Shown here: positions 14,501 through 29,313 of the stretch, in pieces
Layout of the letters: each line of letters opens with the position of its first letter
Numbering within the stretch: the stretch's first letter is position 1
Origin: Vespa crabro
Lineage: Eukaryota; Arthropoda; Insecta; Hymenoptera; Vespidae
Length of the DNA: 64,000 nucleotides
Assembly: GCF_910589235.1 (NCBI RefSeq)
Contig: NC_060966.1
Coordinates: forward strand, 620,001-684,000
Direction: 5' to 3'
The notes under the pieces: generated by a model
What the model saw: the letters and a program-made list of their open reading frames with translations, nothing else
Databases searched by the model: none
What the model was told of the DNA's origin: nothing
Position numbers and translations under genes: made by a program

Positions 14501-17039
14501 CAATTTCATTGATTTTATATTCTATCGATGCAGAATAAAGAATATAACAAGAATATAACGTTTTTACTATGTTTAAATACGCGTTTTCATATGATAATTG
14601 TCGAAAAACTTAATCGACATACGCGAATTACGGTATATGCGAAGATAAAATCGTGAAATCTTTAATAATACTTGTGCCACAGTTAGAAAAATGTTACCAA
14701 TCGATTCAGAACATTGCATTTCATAAGATCAAACATCTATTTTATATTGGAATCAAAGATTTTAACATTCTTTCATATCGTATATACGATTTTTCGCTCA
14801 TATACGCGTATCGTCGAAAAACGAAAACTTGAAATCTAGTTCAATTTCATTGATTTTATATTCTATCGATGCAGAATAAAGAATATAACAAGAATATAAC
14901 GTTTTTACTATGTTTAAATACGCATTTTCATATGATAATTGTCGAAAAACGTAAACGACATACGCGAATTTCGGTATATGCGAAGATAAAATCGTGAAAT
15001 CTTTAATAATACTTGTGCCACAGTTAGAAAAATGTTACCAATCGATTCAGAACATTGCATTTCATAAGATGAAACATCTATTTTATATTGGAATCAAAGT
15101 TCTTAACATTCTTTCATATCGTATATACGATTTTTCGCTCATATACGCGTATCGTCGAAGAACGAAAACTTGAAATCTCGTTCAATTTCATTGATTTTAT
15201 ATTCTATCCATGCAGAATAAAGAATATAACAAGAATATAACGTTTTTACTATGTTTAAATACGCGTTTTCATATGATAATTGTCGAAAAACGTAATCGAC
15301 ATACGCGAATTTCGGTATATGCGAAGATAGAATCGTGAAATCTTTAATAATACTTGTGCCACAGTTAGAAAAATGTTACCAATCGATTCAGAACATTGCA
15401 TTTCATAAGATCAAACATCTATTTTATATTGGAATCAAAGTTCTTAAAATTCTTTCATATCGTATATACGATTTTTCGCTCATATACGCGTATCGTCGAT
15501 AAACGAAAACTTGAAATCTCGTTCAATTTCATTGATTTTATATTCTATCTATGCAGAATAAAGAATATAACAAGAATATAACGTTTTTACTATGTTTAAA
15601 TACGCGTTTTCATATGATAATTGTCGAAAAACGTAATCGACATACGCGAATTTCGGTATATGCGAAGATAAAATCGTGAAATCTTTAATAATACTTGTGC
15701 CACAGTTAGAAAAATGTTACCAATCGATTCAGAACATTGCATTTCATAAGATCAAACATCTATTTTATATTGGAATCAAAGTTTTTAACATTCTTTCATA
15801 TCGTATATACGATTTTTCGCTCATATACGCATATCGTCCAAAACCGAAAACTTGAAATCTCGTTCAATTTCATTGATTTTATTTTCTATCGATGCAGAAT
15901 AAAGAATATAACAAGAATATAACGTTTTTACTATGTTTAAATACGCGTTTTCATATGATAATTGTCGAAAAACCTAATCGACATACGCGAATTTCGGTAT
16001 ATGCGAAGATAAAATCGTGAAATCTTTATTAATACTTGTGCCACAGTTAGAAAAATGTTACCAATCGATTCAGAACATTGCATTTCATAAGATCAAACAT
16101 CTATTTTATATTGGAATCAAAGTTTTTAACATTCTTTCATATCGTATATACGATTTTTCGCTCATATACGCGTATCGTCGAAAAACGAAAACTTGAAATC
16201 TCGTTCAATTTCATTGATTTTATATTCTATCGATGCAGAATAAAGAATATAACAAGAATATAACGTTTTTACTATGTTTAAATACGCGTTTTCATATGAT
16301 AATTGTCGAAAAACGTAATCGACATACGCGAATTTCGGTATATGCGAAGATAAAATCGTGAAATCTTTAATAATACTTGTGCCACAGTTAGAAAAATGTT
16401 ACCAATCGATTCAGAACATTGCATTTCATAAGATCAAGCATCTATTTTAAATTGGAATCAAAGATTTTAACATTCTTTCATATCGTATATACGATTTTTC
16501 GCTCTTATACGCGTATCGTCGAAAAACGAAAACTTGAAATCTCGTTCAATTTCATTGATTTTATATTCTATCGATGCTGAATAAAGAATATAACAAGAAT
16601 ATAACGTTTTTACTATGTTTAAATACGCGTTTTCATATGATAATTGTCGAAAAACCTAATCGACATACGCGAATTTCGGTATATGCGAAGATAAAATCGT
16701 GAAATCTTTAATAATACTTGTGCCACAGTTAGAAAAATGTTACCAATCGATTCAGAACATTGCATTTCATAAGATCAAACATCTATTTTATATTGGAATC
16801 AAAGTTTTTAACATTCTTTCATATCGTATATACGATTTTTCGCTCATATACGCGTATCGTCGAAAAACGAAAACTTGAAATCTCGTTCAATTTCATTGAT
16901 TTTATATTCTATCGATGCAGAATAAAGAATATAACAAGAATATAACGTTTTTACTATGTTTAAATACGCGTTTTCATATGATAATTGTCGAAAAACGTAA
17001 TCGACATACGCGAATTTCGGTATATGCGAAGATAAAATC
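11521..17039 (+). repeat. Diverged monomers without a clear HOR; subfamily switch
   Basis: About sixteen monomers (11584 to 16699) carry more private changes than elsewhere, for example TATATTCG at ~11714, GCCGAAAAACG at ~11871, GAATATAGAATATAAC at ~12488 and CTATCCATGC at ~15206. The CAATGATTTT mark gives way to CATTGATTTT from the unit at 12948 (change near 13143). Units 13971 and 16358, seven monomers apart, share ATCAAGCATC with TTTTAAATTGG, seen again at 19768. The unit at 15676 introduces GTCCAAAACCG, a mark used again in the next HOR. This looks like an older or less homogenised stretch. Confidence 0.8.
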
Positions 17040-20000
17040 GTGAAATCTTTCATAATACTTGTGCCACAGTTAGAAAAATGTTACCAATCGATTCAGAACA
17101 TTGCATTTCATAAGATCAAACATCTATTTTTTATTGGAATCAAAGTTTTTAACATTCTTTCATATCGTATATACGATTTTTCGCTCATATACGCGTATCG
17201 TCGAAAAACGAAAACTTGAAATCTCGTTCAATTTCATTGATTTTATATCCTATCGATGCAGAATAAAGAATATAACAAGAATATAACGTTTTTACTATGT
17301 TTAAATACGCGTTTTCATATGATTATTGACGAAAAACGTAATCGACATTCGCGAATTTCGGTATATGCGAAGATAAAATCGTGAAATCTTTAATAATACT
17401 TGTGCCACAGTTAGAAAAATGTTACCTATCGATTCAGAACATTGCATTTCATAAGATCAAACATCTATTTTATATTGGAATCAAAGTTTTTAACATTCTT
17501 TCATATCGTATATACGATTTTTCGCTCATATACGCGTATCGTCGAAAAACGAAAACATGAAATCTCGTTCAATTTCATTGATTTTATATTTTATCGATGC
17601 AGAATAAAGAATATAACAAGAATATAACGTTTTTACTATGTTTAAATACGCGTTTTCATATGATAATTGTCGAAAAACGTAATCGACCTACGCGAATTTC
17701 GGTATATGCGAAGATAAAATCGTGAAATCTTTAATAATACTTGTGCCACAGTTAGCAAAATGTTACCATTCGATTCAGAACATTGCATTTCATAAGATCA
17801 AACATCTATTTTATATTGGAATCAAAGATTTTAACATTCTTTCATATAGTATATACGATTTTTCGCTCATATACGCGTATCGTCGAAAAACGAAAACTTG
17901 AAATCTCGTTCAATTTCATTGATTTTATATTCTATCGATGCAGAATAAAGAATATAACAAGAATATAACGTTTTTACTATGTTTAAATATGCGTTTTCAT
18001 ATGATAATTGTCGAAAAACGAAATCGACATACGCGAATTTCGGTATATGCGAAGATAAAATCGTGAAATCTTTAATAATACTTGTGCCACAGTTAGAAAA
18101 ATGTTACCAATCGATTCAGAACATTGCATTTCATAAGATCAAACATCTATTTTATATTGGAATCAAAGTTTTTAACATTCTTTCATATCGTATATACGAT
18201 TTTTCGCTCATATACGCGTATCGTCGAAAAACGAAAACTTGAAATCTCGTTCAATTTCATTGATTTTATATTCTATCGATGCAGAATAAAGAATATAACA
18301 AGAATATAACGTTTTTACTATGTTTAAATACGCGTTTTCATATGATAATTGTCGAAAAACCTAATCGACATACGCGAATTTCGGTATATGCGAAGATAAA
18401 ATCGTGAAATCTTTATTAATACTTGTGCCACAGTTAGAAAAATGTTACCAATCGATTCAGAACATTGCATTTCATAAGATCAAACATCTATTTTATATTG
18501 GAATCAAAGTTTTTAACATTCTTTCATATCGTATATACGATTTTTCGCTCATATACGCGTATCGTCGCAAAACGAAAACTTGAAATCTCGTTCAATTTCA
18601 TTGATTTTATATTCTATCGATGCAGAATAAAGAATATAACAAGAATATAACGTTTTTACTATGTTTAAATACGCGTTTTCATATGATAATTGTCGAAAAA
18701 CGTAATCGACATACGCGAATTTCGGTATATGCGAAGATAAAATCGTGAAATCTTTAATAATACTTGTGCCACAGTTAGAAAAATGTTACCAATCGATCTA
18801 GAACATTGCATTTCATAAGATCAAACATCCATTTTGTATTGGAATCAAAGTTTTTAACATTCTTTCATATCGTATATACGATTTTTCGCTCATATACGCG
18901 TATCGTCGAAAAACGAAAACTTGAAATCTCGTTCAATTACAATGATTTTATATTCTATCGATGCAGAATAAAGAATATAACAAGAATATAACGTTTTTAC
19001 TATGTTTAAATACGCGTTTTCATATGATAATTGTCGAAAAACGTAGTCGACATACGCGAATTTCGGTATATGCGAAGATAAAATCGTGAAATCTTTAATA
19101 ATACTTGTGCCACAGTTAGAAAAATGTTACCAATCGATTCAGAACATTGCATTTCATAAGATCAAACATCTATTTTATATTGGAATCAAAGTTTTTAACA
19201 TTCTTTCATATCGTATATACGATTCTTCGCTCATAAACGCGTATCGTCCAAAACCGAAAACTTGAAATCTCGTTCAATTTCATTGATTTTATATTCTATC
19301 GATGCAGAATAAAGAATATAACAAGAATATAACGTTTTTACTATGTTTAAATACTCGTTTTCATTTGATAACTGTCGAAAAACGTAATCGACATACGCGA
19401 ATTTCGGTATATGCGAAGATAAAATCGTGAAATCTTTAATAATACTTGTGCCACAGTTAGAAAAATGTTACCAATCGATTCAGAACATTGCATTTCATAA
19501 GATCAAACATCTATTTTATATTGGAATCAAAGTTTTTAACATTCTTTCATATCGTATATACAATTTTTCGCTCATATACGCGTATCGTCGAAAAACGAAA
19601 ACTTGAGATCTCGTTCAATTTCATTGATTTTATATTTTATCGATGCAGAATAAAGAATATAACAAGAATATAACGTTTTTACTATGTTTAAATACGCGTT
19701 TTCATATGATAATTGTCGAAAAACGTAATCGACATACGCGAGTTTCGGTATATGCGAAGATAAAATCGTGAAATCTTTAATAATACTTGTGCCACAGTTA
19801 GAAAAATGTTACCAATCGATTCAGATCATTGCATTTCATAAGATCAAGCATCTATTTTAAATTGGAATCAAAGATTTTAACATTCTTTCATATCGTATAT
19901 ACGATTTTTCGCTCATATACGCGTATCGTCGAAAAACGAAAACTTGAAATCTCGTTCAATTTCATTGATTTTATATTCTATCGATGCAGAATAAAGAATA

Positions 20001-20108
20001 TAACAAGAATATAACGTTTTTACTATGTTTAAATACGCGTTTTCATATGATAATTGTCGAAAAACGTAATCGACATACGCGAATTTCGGTATATGCGAAG
20101 ATAAAATC
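17040..20108 (+). repeat. 9-mer higher-order repeat, 3069 bp, copy 1
   Basis: Unit marks in order are TTTTTATTGG with TATCCTATCG and GATTATTGACG (17040), AAAACATGAAAT (17381), GCAAAATG with ATAGTATATACG and AAATATGCG (17722), plain (18063), CGTCGCAAAACG (18404), CATCCATTTTG with CAATTACAATG (18745), GTCCAAAACCG with AAATACTCG (19086), TACAATTTTT with CTTGAGATC (19427) and TTTTAAATTGG (19768). The first eight units recur in order 3069 bp on. I see about four differences from copy 2, for example CGATCTAGAAC at ~18794 and GATTCTTCG at ~19221. Confidence 0.92.
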
Positions 20109-23100
20109 GTGAAATCTTTAATAATACTTGTGCCACAGTTAGAAAAATGTTACCAATCGATTCAGAACATTGCATTTCATAAGATCAAACATCTATTTTT
20201 TATTGGAATCAAAGTTTTTAACATTCTTTCATATCGTATATACGATTTTTCGCTCATATACGCGTATCGTCGAAAAACGAAAACTTGAAATCTCGTTCAA
20301 TTTCATTGATTTTATATCCTATCGATGCAGAATAAAGAATATAACAAGAATATAACGTTTTTACTATGTTTAAATACGCGTTTTCATATGATTATTGACG
20401 AAAAACGTAATCGACATTCGCGAATTTCGGTATATGCGAAGATAAAATCGTGAAATCTTTAATAATACTTGTGCCACAGTTAGAAAAATGTTACCTATCG
20501 ATTCAGAACATTGCATTTCATAAGATCAAACATCTATTTTATATTGGAATCAAAGTTTTTAACATTCTTTCATATCGTATATACGATTTTTCGCTCATAT
20601 ACGCGTATCGTCGAAAAACGAAAACATGAAATCTCGTTCAATTTCATTGATTTTATATTTTATCGATGCAGAATAAAGAATATAACAAGAATATAACGTT
20701 TTTACTATGTTTAAATACGCGTTTTCATATGATAATTGTCGAAAAACGTAATCGACCTACGCGAATTTCGGTATATGCGAAGATAAAATCGTGAAATCTT
20801 TAATAATACTTGTGCCACAGTTAGCAAAATGTTACCATTCGATTCAGAACATTGCATTTCATAAGATCAAACATCTATTTTATATTGGAATCAAAGATTT
20901 TAACATTCTTTCATATAGTATATACGATTTTTCGCTCATATACGCGTATCGTCGAAAAACGAAAACTTGAAATCTCGTTCAATTTCATTGATTTTATATT
21001 CTATCGATGCAGAATAAAGAATATAACAAGAATATAACGTTTTTACTATGTTTAAATATGCGTTTTCATATGATAATTGTCGAAAAACGAAATCGACATA
21101 CGCGAATTTCGGTATATGCGAAGATAAAATCGTGAAATCTTTAATAATACTTGTGCCACAGTTAGAAAAATGTTACCAATCGATTCAGAACATTGCATTT
21201 CATAAGATCAAACATCTATTTTATATTGGAATCAAAGTTTTTAACATTCTTTCATATCGTATATACGATTTTTCGCTCATATACGCGTATCGTCGAAAAA
21301 CGAAAACTTGAAATCTCGTTCAATTTCATTGATTTTATATTCTATCGATGCAGAATAAAGAATATAACAAGAATATAACGTTTTTACTATGTTTAAATAC
21401 GCGTTTTCATATGATAATTGTCGAAAAACCTAATCGACATACGCGAATTTCGGTATATGCGAAGATAAAATCGTGAAATCTTTATTAATACTTGTGCCAC
21501 AGTTAGAAAAATGTTACCAATCGATTCAGAACATTGCATTTCATAAGATCAAACATCTATTTTATATTGGAATCAAAGTTTTTAACATTCTTTCATATCG
21601 TATATACGATTTTTCGCTCATATACGCGTATCGTCGCAAAACGAAAACTTGAAATCTCGTTCAATTTCATTGATTTTATATTCTATCGATGCAGAATAAA
21701 GAATATAACAAGAATATAACGTTTTTACTATGTTTAAATACGCGTTTTCATATGATAATTGTCGAAAAACGTAATCGACATACGCGAATTTCGGTATATG
21801 CGAAGATAAAATCGTGAAATCTTTAATAATACTTGTGCCACAGTTAGAAAAATGTTACCAATCGATCCAGAACATTGCATTTCATAAGATCAAACATCCA
21901 TTTTGTATTGGAATCAAAGTTTTTAACATTCTTTCATATCGTATATACGATTTTTCGCTCATATACGCGTATCGTCGAAAAACGAAAACTTGAAATCTCG
22001 TTCAATTACAATGATTTTATATTCTATCGATGCAGAATAAAGAATATAACAAGAATATAACGTTTTTACTATGTTTAAATACGCGTTTTCATATGATAAT
22101 TGTCGAAAAACGTAGTCGACATACGCGAATTTCGGTATATGCGAAGATAAAATCGTAAAATCTTTAATAATACTTGTGCCACAGTTAGAAAAATGTTACC
22201 AATCGATTCAGAACATTGCATTTCATAAGATCAAACATCTATTTTATATTGGAATCAAAGTTTTTAACATTCTTTCATATCGTATATACGATTTTTCGCT
22301 CATAAACGCGTATCGTCCAAAACCGAAAACTTGAAATCTCGTTCAATTTCATTGATTTTATATTCTATCGATGCAGAATAAAGAATATAACAAGAATATA
22401 ACGTTTTTACTATGTTTAAATACTCGTTTTCATTTGATAACTGTCGAAAAACGTAATCGACATACGCGAATTTCGGTATATGCGAAGATAAAATCGTGAA
22501 ATCTTTAATAATACTTGTGCCACAGTTAGAAAAATGTTACCAATCGATTCAGAACATTGCATTTCATAAGATCAAACATCTATTTTATATTGGAATCAAA
22601 GTTTTTAACATTCTTTCATATCGTATATACAATTTTTCGCTCATATACGCGTATCGTCGAAAAACGAAAACTTGAGATCTCGTTCAATTTCATTGATTTT
22701 ATATTTTATCGATGCAGAATAAAGAATATAACAAGAATATAACGTTTTTACTATGTTTAAATACGCGTTTTCATATGATAATTGTCGAAAAACGTAATCG
22801 ACATACGCGAGTTTCGGTATATGCGAAGATAAAATCGTGAAATCTTTAATAATAATTGTGCCACAGTTAGAAAAATGTTACCAATCGATTCAGAACATTG
22901 CATTTCATAAGATCAAACATCTATTTTATATTGGAATCAAAGTTTTTAACATTCTTTCATATCGTATATACGATTTTTCGCTCATATACGCGTATCGTCG
23001 AAAACGAAAACTTGAAATCTCGTTCAATTTCATTGATTTTATATTCTATCGATGCAGAATAAAGAATATAACAAGAATATAACGTTTTTACTATGTTTAA

Positions 23101-23176
23101 ATACGCGTTTTCATATGATAATTGTCGAAAAACGTAATCGACATACGCGAATTTCGGTATATGCGAAGATAAAATC
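20109..23176 (+). repeat. 9-mer higher-order repeat, copy 2
   Basis: This has the same order of eight marked units as copy 1 (20109, 20450, 20791, 21132, 21473, 21814, 22155, 22496). The ninth unit differs: 22837 is a 340-bp monomer with CGAAAACGAAAAC (one A lost from the A5 tract) and AATAATAATTG, not the TTTTAAATTGG type. A private change is AATCGTAAAATC at ~22151. Confidence 0.9.
22837..23176 (+). repeat. 340-bp monomer with shortened A tract
   Basis: The A5 tract in GTCGAAAAACG is A4 here. The same loss occurs at 27610-27949 and 32042-32381. Units 22837 and 27610 also share AATAATAATTGTG, so they are copies of each other. Unit 32042 lacks that second mark and may be an independent loss or an older relative. 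Confidence 0.9.
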
Positions 23177-24540
23177 GTGAAATCTTTAATAATACTTGTG
23201 CCACAGTTAGAAAAATGTTACCAATCGATTCAGAACATTGCATTTCATAAGATCAAACATCTATTTTATATTGGAATCAAAGTTTTTAACATTCTTTCAT
23301 ATCGTATATACGATTTTTCGCTCATATACGCGTATCGTCGAAAAACGAAAACTTGAAATCTCGTTCAATTTCATTGATTTTATATTCTATCGATGCAGAA
23401 TAAAGAATATAACAAGAATATAACGTTTTTACTATGTTTAAATAGGCGTTTTCATATGATAATTGTCGAAAAACGTAATCGACATACGCGAATTTCGGTA
23501 TATGCGAAGATAAAATCTTGAAATCTTTAATAATACTTGTGCCACAGTTAGAAAAATGTTACCAATCGATTCAGAACATTGCATTTCATAAGATCAAACA
23601 TCTATTTTTTATTGGAATCAAAGTTTTTAACATTCTTTCATATCGTATATACGATTTTTCGCTCATATACGCGTATCGTCGAAAAACGAAAACTTGAAAT
23701 CTCGTTCAATTTCATTGATTTTATATCCTATCGATGCAGAATAAAGAATATAACAAGAATATAACGTTTTTACTATGTTTAAATACGCGTTTTCATATGA
23801 TTATTGACGAAAAACGTAATCGACATACGCGAATTTCGGTATATGCGAAGATAAAATCGTGAAATCTTTAATAATACTTGTGCCACAGTTAGAAAAATGT
23901 TACCAATCGATTCAGAACATTGCATTTCATAAGATCAAACATCTATTTTATATTGGAATCAAAGTTTTTAACATTCTTTCATATCGTATACACGATTTTT
24001 CGCTCATATACGCGTATCGTCGAAAAACGAAAACTTGAAATCTCGTTCAATTTCATTGATTTTATATTCTATCGATGCAGAATAAAGAATATAACAAGAA
24101 TATAACGTTTTTACTATGTTTAAATATGCGTTTTCATATGATAATTGTCGAAAAACTTAATCGACATACGCGAATTTCGGTATATGCGAAGATAAAATCG
24201 TGAAATCTTTAATAATACTTGTGCCACAGTTAGAAAAATGTTACCAATCGATTCAGAACATTGCATTTCATAAGATCAAACATCTATTTTATATTGGAAT
24301 CAAAGTTTTTAACATTCTTTCATATCGTATATACGATTTTTCGCTCATATACGCGTGTCGTCGAAAAACGAAAACTTGAAATCTCGTTCAATTTCATTGA
24401 TTTTATATTCTATCGATGCAGAATAAAGAATATAACAAGAATATAACGTTTTTACTATGTTTAAATACGCGTTTTCATATGATAATTGTCGAAAAACCTA
24501 ATCGACATACGCGAATTTCGGTATATGCGAAGATAAAATC
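23177..24540 (+). repeat. Four-monomer link between HOR copies
   Basis: The units are 23177 (AAATAGGCG mark), 23518 (TTTTTATTGG with TATCCTATCG), 23859 (CGTATACACG, then AAATATGCG and ACTTAATCG) and 24200 (GCGTGTCG). The first three recur as 28291, 28632 and 28973, so this stretch is homologous to the end of the 26246-29313 block. Confidence 0.82.
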
Positions 24541-26245
24541 GTGAAATCTTTATTAATACTTGTGCCACAGTTAGAAAAATGTTACCAATCGATTCAGAAC
24601 ATTGCATTTCATAAGATCAAACATCTATTTTATATTGGAATCAAAGTTTTTAACATTCTTTCATATCGTATATACGATTTTTCGCTCATATACGCGTATC
24701 GTCGCAAAACGAAAACTTGAAATCTCGTTCAATTTCATTGATTTTATATTCTATCGATGCAGAATAAAGAATATAACAAGAATATAACGTTTTTACTATG
24801 TTTAAATACGCGTTTTCATATGATAATTGTCGAAATACGTAATCGACATACGCGAATTTCGGTATATGCGAAGATAAAATCGTGAAATCTTTAATAATAC
24901 TTGTGCCACAGTTAGAAAAATGTTACCAATCGATCCAGAACATTGCATTTCATAAGATCAAACATCCATTTTGTATTGGAATCAAAGTTTTTAACATTCT
25001 TTCATATCGTATATACGATTTTTCGCTCATATACGCGTATCGTCGAAAAACGAAAACTTGAAATCTCGTTCAATTACAATGATTTTATATTCTATCGATG
25101 CAGAATAAAGAATATAACAAGAATATAACGTTTTTACTATGTTTAAATACGCGTTTTCATATGATAATTGTCGAAAAACGTAGTCGACATACGCGAATTT
25201 CGGTATATGCGAAGATAAAATCGTGAAATCTTTAATAATACTTGTGCCACAGTTAGAAAAATGTTACCAATCGATTCAGAACATTGCATTTCATAAGATC
25301 AAACATCTATTTTATATTGGAATCAAAGATTTTAACATTCTTTCATATCGTATATACGATTTTTCGCTCATAAACGCGTATCGTCCAAAACCGAAAACTT
25401 GAAATCTCGTTCAATTTCATTGATTTTATATTCTATCGATGCAGAATAAAGAATATAACAAGAATATAACGTTTTTACTATGTTTAAATACTCGTTTTCA
25501 TTTGATAACTGTCGAAAAACGTAATCGACATACGCGAATTTCGGTATATGCGAAGATAAAATCGTGAAATCTTTAATAATACTTGTGCCACAGTTAGAAA
25601 AATGTTACCAATCGATTCAGAACATTGCATTTCATAAGATCAAACATCTATTTTATATTGGAATCAAAGTTTTTAACATTCTTTCATATCGTATATACAA
25701 TTTTTCGCTCATATACGCGTATCGTCGAAAAACGAAAACTTGAAATCTCGTTCAATTTCATTGATTTTATATTCTATCGATGCAGAATAAAGAATATAAC
25801 AAGAATATAACGTTTTTACTATGTTTAAATATGCGTTTTCATATGATAATTGTCGAAAAACGAAATCGACATACGCGAATTTCGGTATATGCGAAGATAA
25901 AATCGTGAAATCTTTAATAATACTTGTGCCACAGTTAGAAAAATGTTACCAATCGATTCAGAACATTGCATTTCATAAGATCAAACATCTATTTTATATT
26001 GGAATCAAAGTTTTTAACATTCTTTCATATCGTATATACGATTTTTCGCTCATATACGCGTATCGTCGAAAAACGAAAACTTGAAATCTCGTTCAATTTC
26101 ATTGATTTTATATTCTATCGATGCAGAATAAAGAATATAACAAGAATATAACGTTTTTACTATGTTTAAATACGCGTTTTCATATGATAATTGTCGAAAA
26201 ACCTAATCGACATACGCGAATTTCGGTATATGCGAAGATAAAATC
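24541..26245 (+). repeat. Shortened HOR copy, five monomers (1705 bp)
   Basis: This starts with the CGTCGCAAAACG unit (24541), then 24882 (CATCCATTTTG), 25223 (GTCCAAAACCG), 25564 and 25905. The next CGTCGCAAAACG unit is already at 26246, four monomers earlier than the usual 9-mer interval. Unit 25564 is a hybrid that explains the loss. Confidence 0.9.
25564..25904 (+). repeat. Recombinant monomer at an unequal-exchange junction
   Basis: The left part has TACAATTTTTCG (25696-25707), the mark of units 19427, 22496 and 27269. The right part has AAATATGCG followed by CGAAATCG (~25827-25868), the mark of units 17722 and 20791. It lacks CTTGAGATC, which follows in the left parent, and it lacks GCAAAATG and ATAGTATATACG, which precede in the right parent. 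The switch therefore lies between about 25700 and 25746. What follows (25905, then 26246) is exactly what follows the right parent. Confidence 0.88.
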
Positions 26246-29200
26246 GTGAAATCTTTATTAATACTTGTGCCACAGTTAGAAAAATGTTACCAATCGATTC
26301 AGAACATTGCATTTCATAAGATCAAACATCTATTTTATATTGGAATCAAAGTTTTTAACATTCTTTCATATCGTATATACGATTTTTCGCTCATATACGC
26401 GTATCGTCGCAAAACGAAAACTTGAAATCTCGTTCAATTTCATTGATTTTATATTCTATCGATGCAGAATAAAGAATATAACAAGAATATAACGTTTTTA
26501 CTATGTTTAAATACGCGTTTTCATATGATAATTGTCGAAAAACGTAATCGACATACGCGAATTTCGGTATATGCGAAGATAAAATCGTGAAATCTTTAAT
26601 AATACTTGTGCCACAGTTAGAAAAATGTTACCAATCGATCCAGAACATTGCATTTCATAAGATCAAACATCCATTTTGTATTGGAATCAAAGTTTTTAAC
26701 ATTCTTTCATATCGTATATACGATTTTTCGCTCATATACGCGTATCGTCGAAAAACGAAAACTTGAAATCTCGTTCAATTACAATGATTTTATATTCTAT
26801 CGATGCAGAATAAAGAATATAACAAGAATATAACGTTTTTACTATGTTTAAATACGCGTTTTCATATGATAATTGTCGAAAAACGTAGTCGACATACGCG
26901 AATTTCGGTATATGCGAAGATAAAATCGTGAAATCTTTAATAATACTTGTGCCACAGTTAGAAAAATGTTACCAATCGATTCAGAACATTGCATTTCATA
27001 AGATCAAACATCTATTTTATATTGGAATCAAAGTTTTTAACATTCTTTCATATCGTATATACGATTTTTCGCTCATAAACGCGTATCGTCCAAAACCGAA
27101 AACTTGAAATCTCGTTCAATTTCATTGATTTTATATTCTATCGATGCAGAATAAAGAATATAACAAGAATATAACGTTTTTACTATGTTTAAATACTCGT
27201 TTTCATTTGATAACTGTCGAAAAACGTAATCGACATACGCGAATTTCGGTGTATGCGAAGATAAAATCGTGAAATCTTTAATAATACTTGTGCCACAGTT
27301 AGAAAAATGTTACCAATCGATTCAGAACATTGCATTTCATAAGATCAAACATCTATTTTATATTGGAATCAAAGTTTTTAACATTCTTTCATATCGTATA
27401 TACAATTTTTCGCTCATATACGCGTATCGTCGAAAAACGAAAACTTGAGATCTCGTTCAATTTCATTGATTTTATATTTTATCGATGCAGAATAAAGAAT
27501 ATAACAAGAATATAACGTTTTTACTATGTTTAAATACGCGTTTTCATATGATAATTGTCGAAAAACGTAATCGACATACGCGAGTTTCGGTATATGCGAA
27601 GATAAAATCGTGAAATCTTTAATAATAATTGTGCCACAGTTAGAAAAATGTTACCAATCGATTCAGAACATTGCATTTCATAAGATCAAACATCTATTTT
27701 ATATTGGAATCAAAGTTTTTAACATTCTTTCATATCGTATATACGATTTTTCGCTCATATACGCGTATCGTCGAAAACGAAAACTTGAAATCTCGTTCAA
27801 TTTCATTGATTTTATATTCTATCGATGCAGAATAAAGAATATAACAAGAATATAACGTTTTTACTATGTTTAAATACGCGTTTTCATATGATAATTGTCG
27901 AAAAACGTAATCGGCATACGCGAATTTCGGTATATGCGAAGATAAAATCGTGAAATCTTTAATAATACTTGTGCCACAGTTAGAAAAATGTTACCAATCG
28001 ATTCAGAACATTGCATTTCATAAGATCAAACATCTATTTTATATTGGAATCAAAGTTTTTAACATTCTTTCATATCGTATATACGATTTTTCGCTCATAT
28101 ACGCGTATCGTCGAAAAACGAAAACTTGAAATCTCGTTCAATTTCATTGATTTTATATTCTATCGATGCAGAATAAAGAATATAACAAGAATATAACGTT
28201 TTTACTATGTTTAAATAGGCGTTTTCATATGATAATTGTCGAAAAACGTAATCGACATACGCGAATTTCGGTATATGCGAAGATAAAATCGTGAAATCTT
28301 TAATAATACTTGTGCCACAGTTAGAAAAATGTTACCAATCGATTCAGAACATTGCATTTCATAAGATCAAACATCTATTTTATATTGGAATCAAAGTTTT
28401 TAACATTCTTTCATATCGTATATACGATTTTTCGCTCATATACGCGTATCGTCGAAAAACGAAAACTTGAAATCTCGTTCAATTTCATTGATTTTATATT
28501 CTATCGATGCAGAATAAAGAATATAACAAGAATATAACGTTTTTACTATGTTTAAATAGGCGTTTTCATATGATAATTGTCGAAAAACGTAATCGACATA
28601 CGCGAATTTCGGTATATGCGAAGATAAAATCGTGAAATCTTTAATAATACTTGTGCCACAGTTAGAAAAATGTTACCAATCGATTCAGAACATTGCATTT
28701 CATAAGATCAAACATCTATTTTTTATTGGAATCAAAGTTTTTAACATTCTTTCATATCGTATATACGATTTTTCGCTCATATACGCGTATCGTCGAAAAA
28801 CGAAAACTTGAAATCTCGTTCAATTTCATTGATTTTATATCCTATCGATGCAGAATAAAGAATATAACAAGAATATAACGTTTTTACTATGTTTAAATAC
28901 GCGTTTTCATATGATTATTGACGAAAAACGTAATCGACATACGCGAATTTCGGTATATGCGAAGATAAAATCGTGAAATCTTTAATAATACTTGTGCCAC
29001 AGTTAGAAAAATGTTACCAATCGATTCAGAACATTGCATTTCATAAGATCAAACATCTATTTTATATTGGAATCAAAGTTTTTAACATTCTTTCATATCG
29101 TATACACGATTTTTCGCTCATATACGCGTATCGTCGAAAAACGAAAACTTGAAATCTCGTTCAATTTCATTGATTTTATATTCTATCGATGCAGAATAAA

Positions 29201-29313
29201 GAATATAACAAGAATATAACGTTTTTACTATGTTTAAATATGCGTTTTCATATGATAATTGTCGAAAAACTTAATCGACATACGCGAATTTCGGTATATG
29301 CGAAGATAAAATC
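26246..29313 (+). repeat. 9-mer HOR relative, nine monomers (3068 bp)
   Basis: Units 26246, 26587, 26928, 27269 and 27610 repeat the order of 21473 to 22837. Units 27950, 28291, 28632 and 28973 match the 23177 to 23859 stretch with one extra monomer: 27950 and 28291 both carry AAATAGGCG, so one was duplicated in place. A private change is TCGGTGTATGCG at ~27246. Confidence 0.85.
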
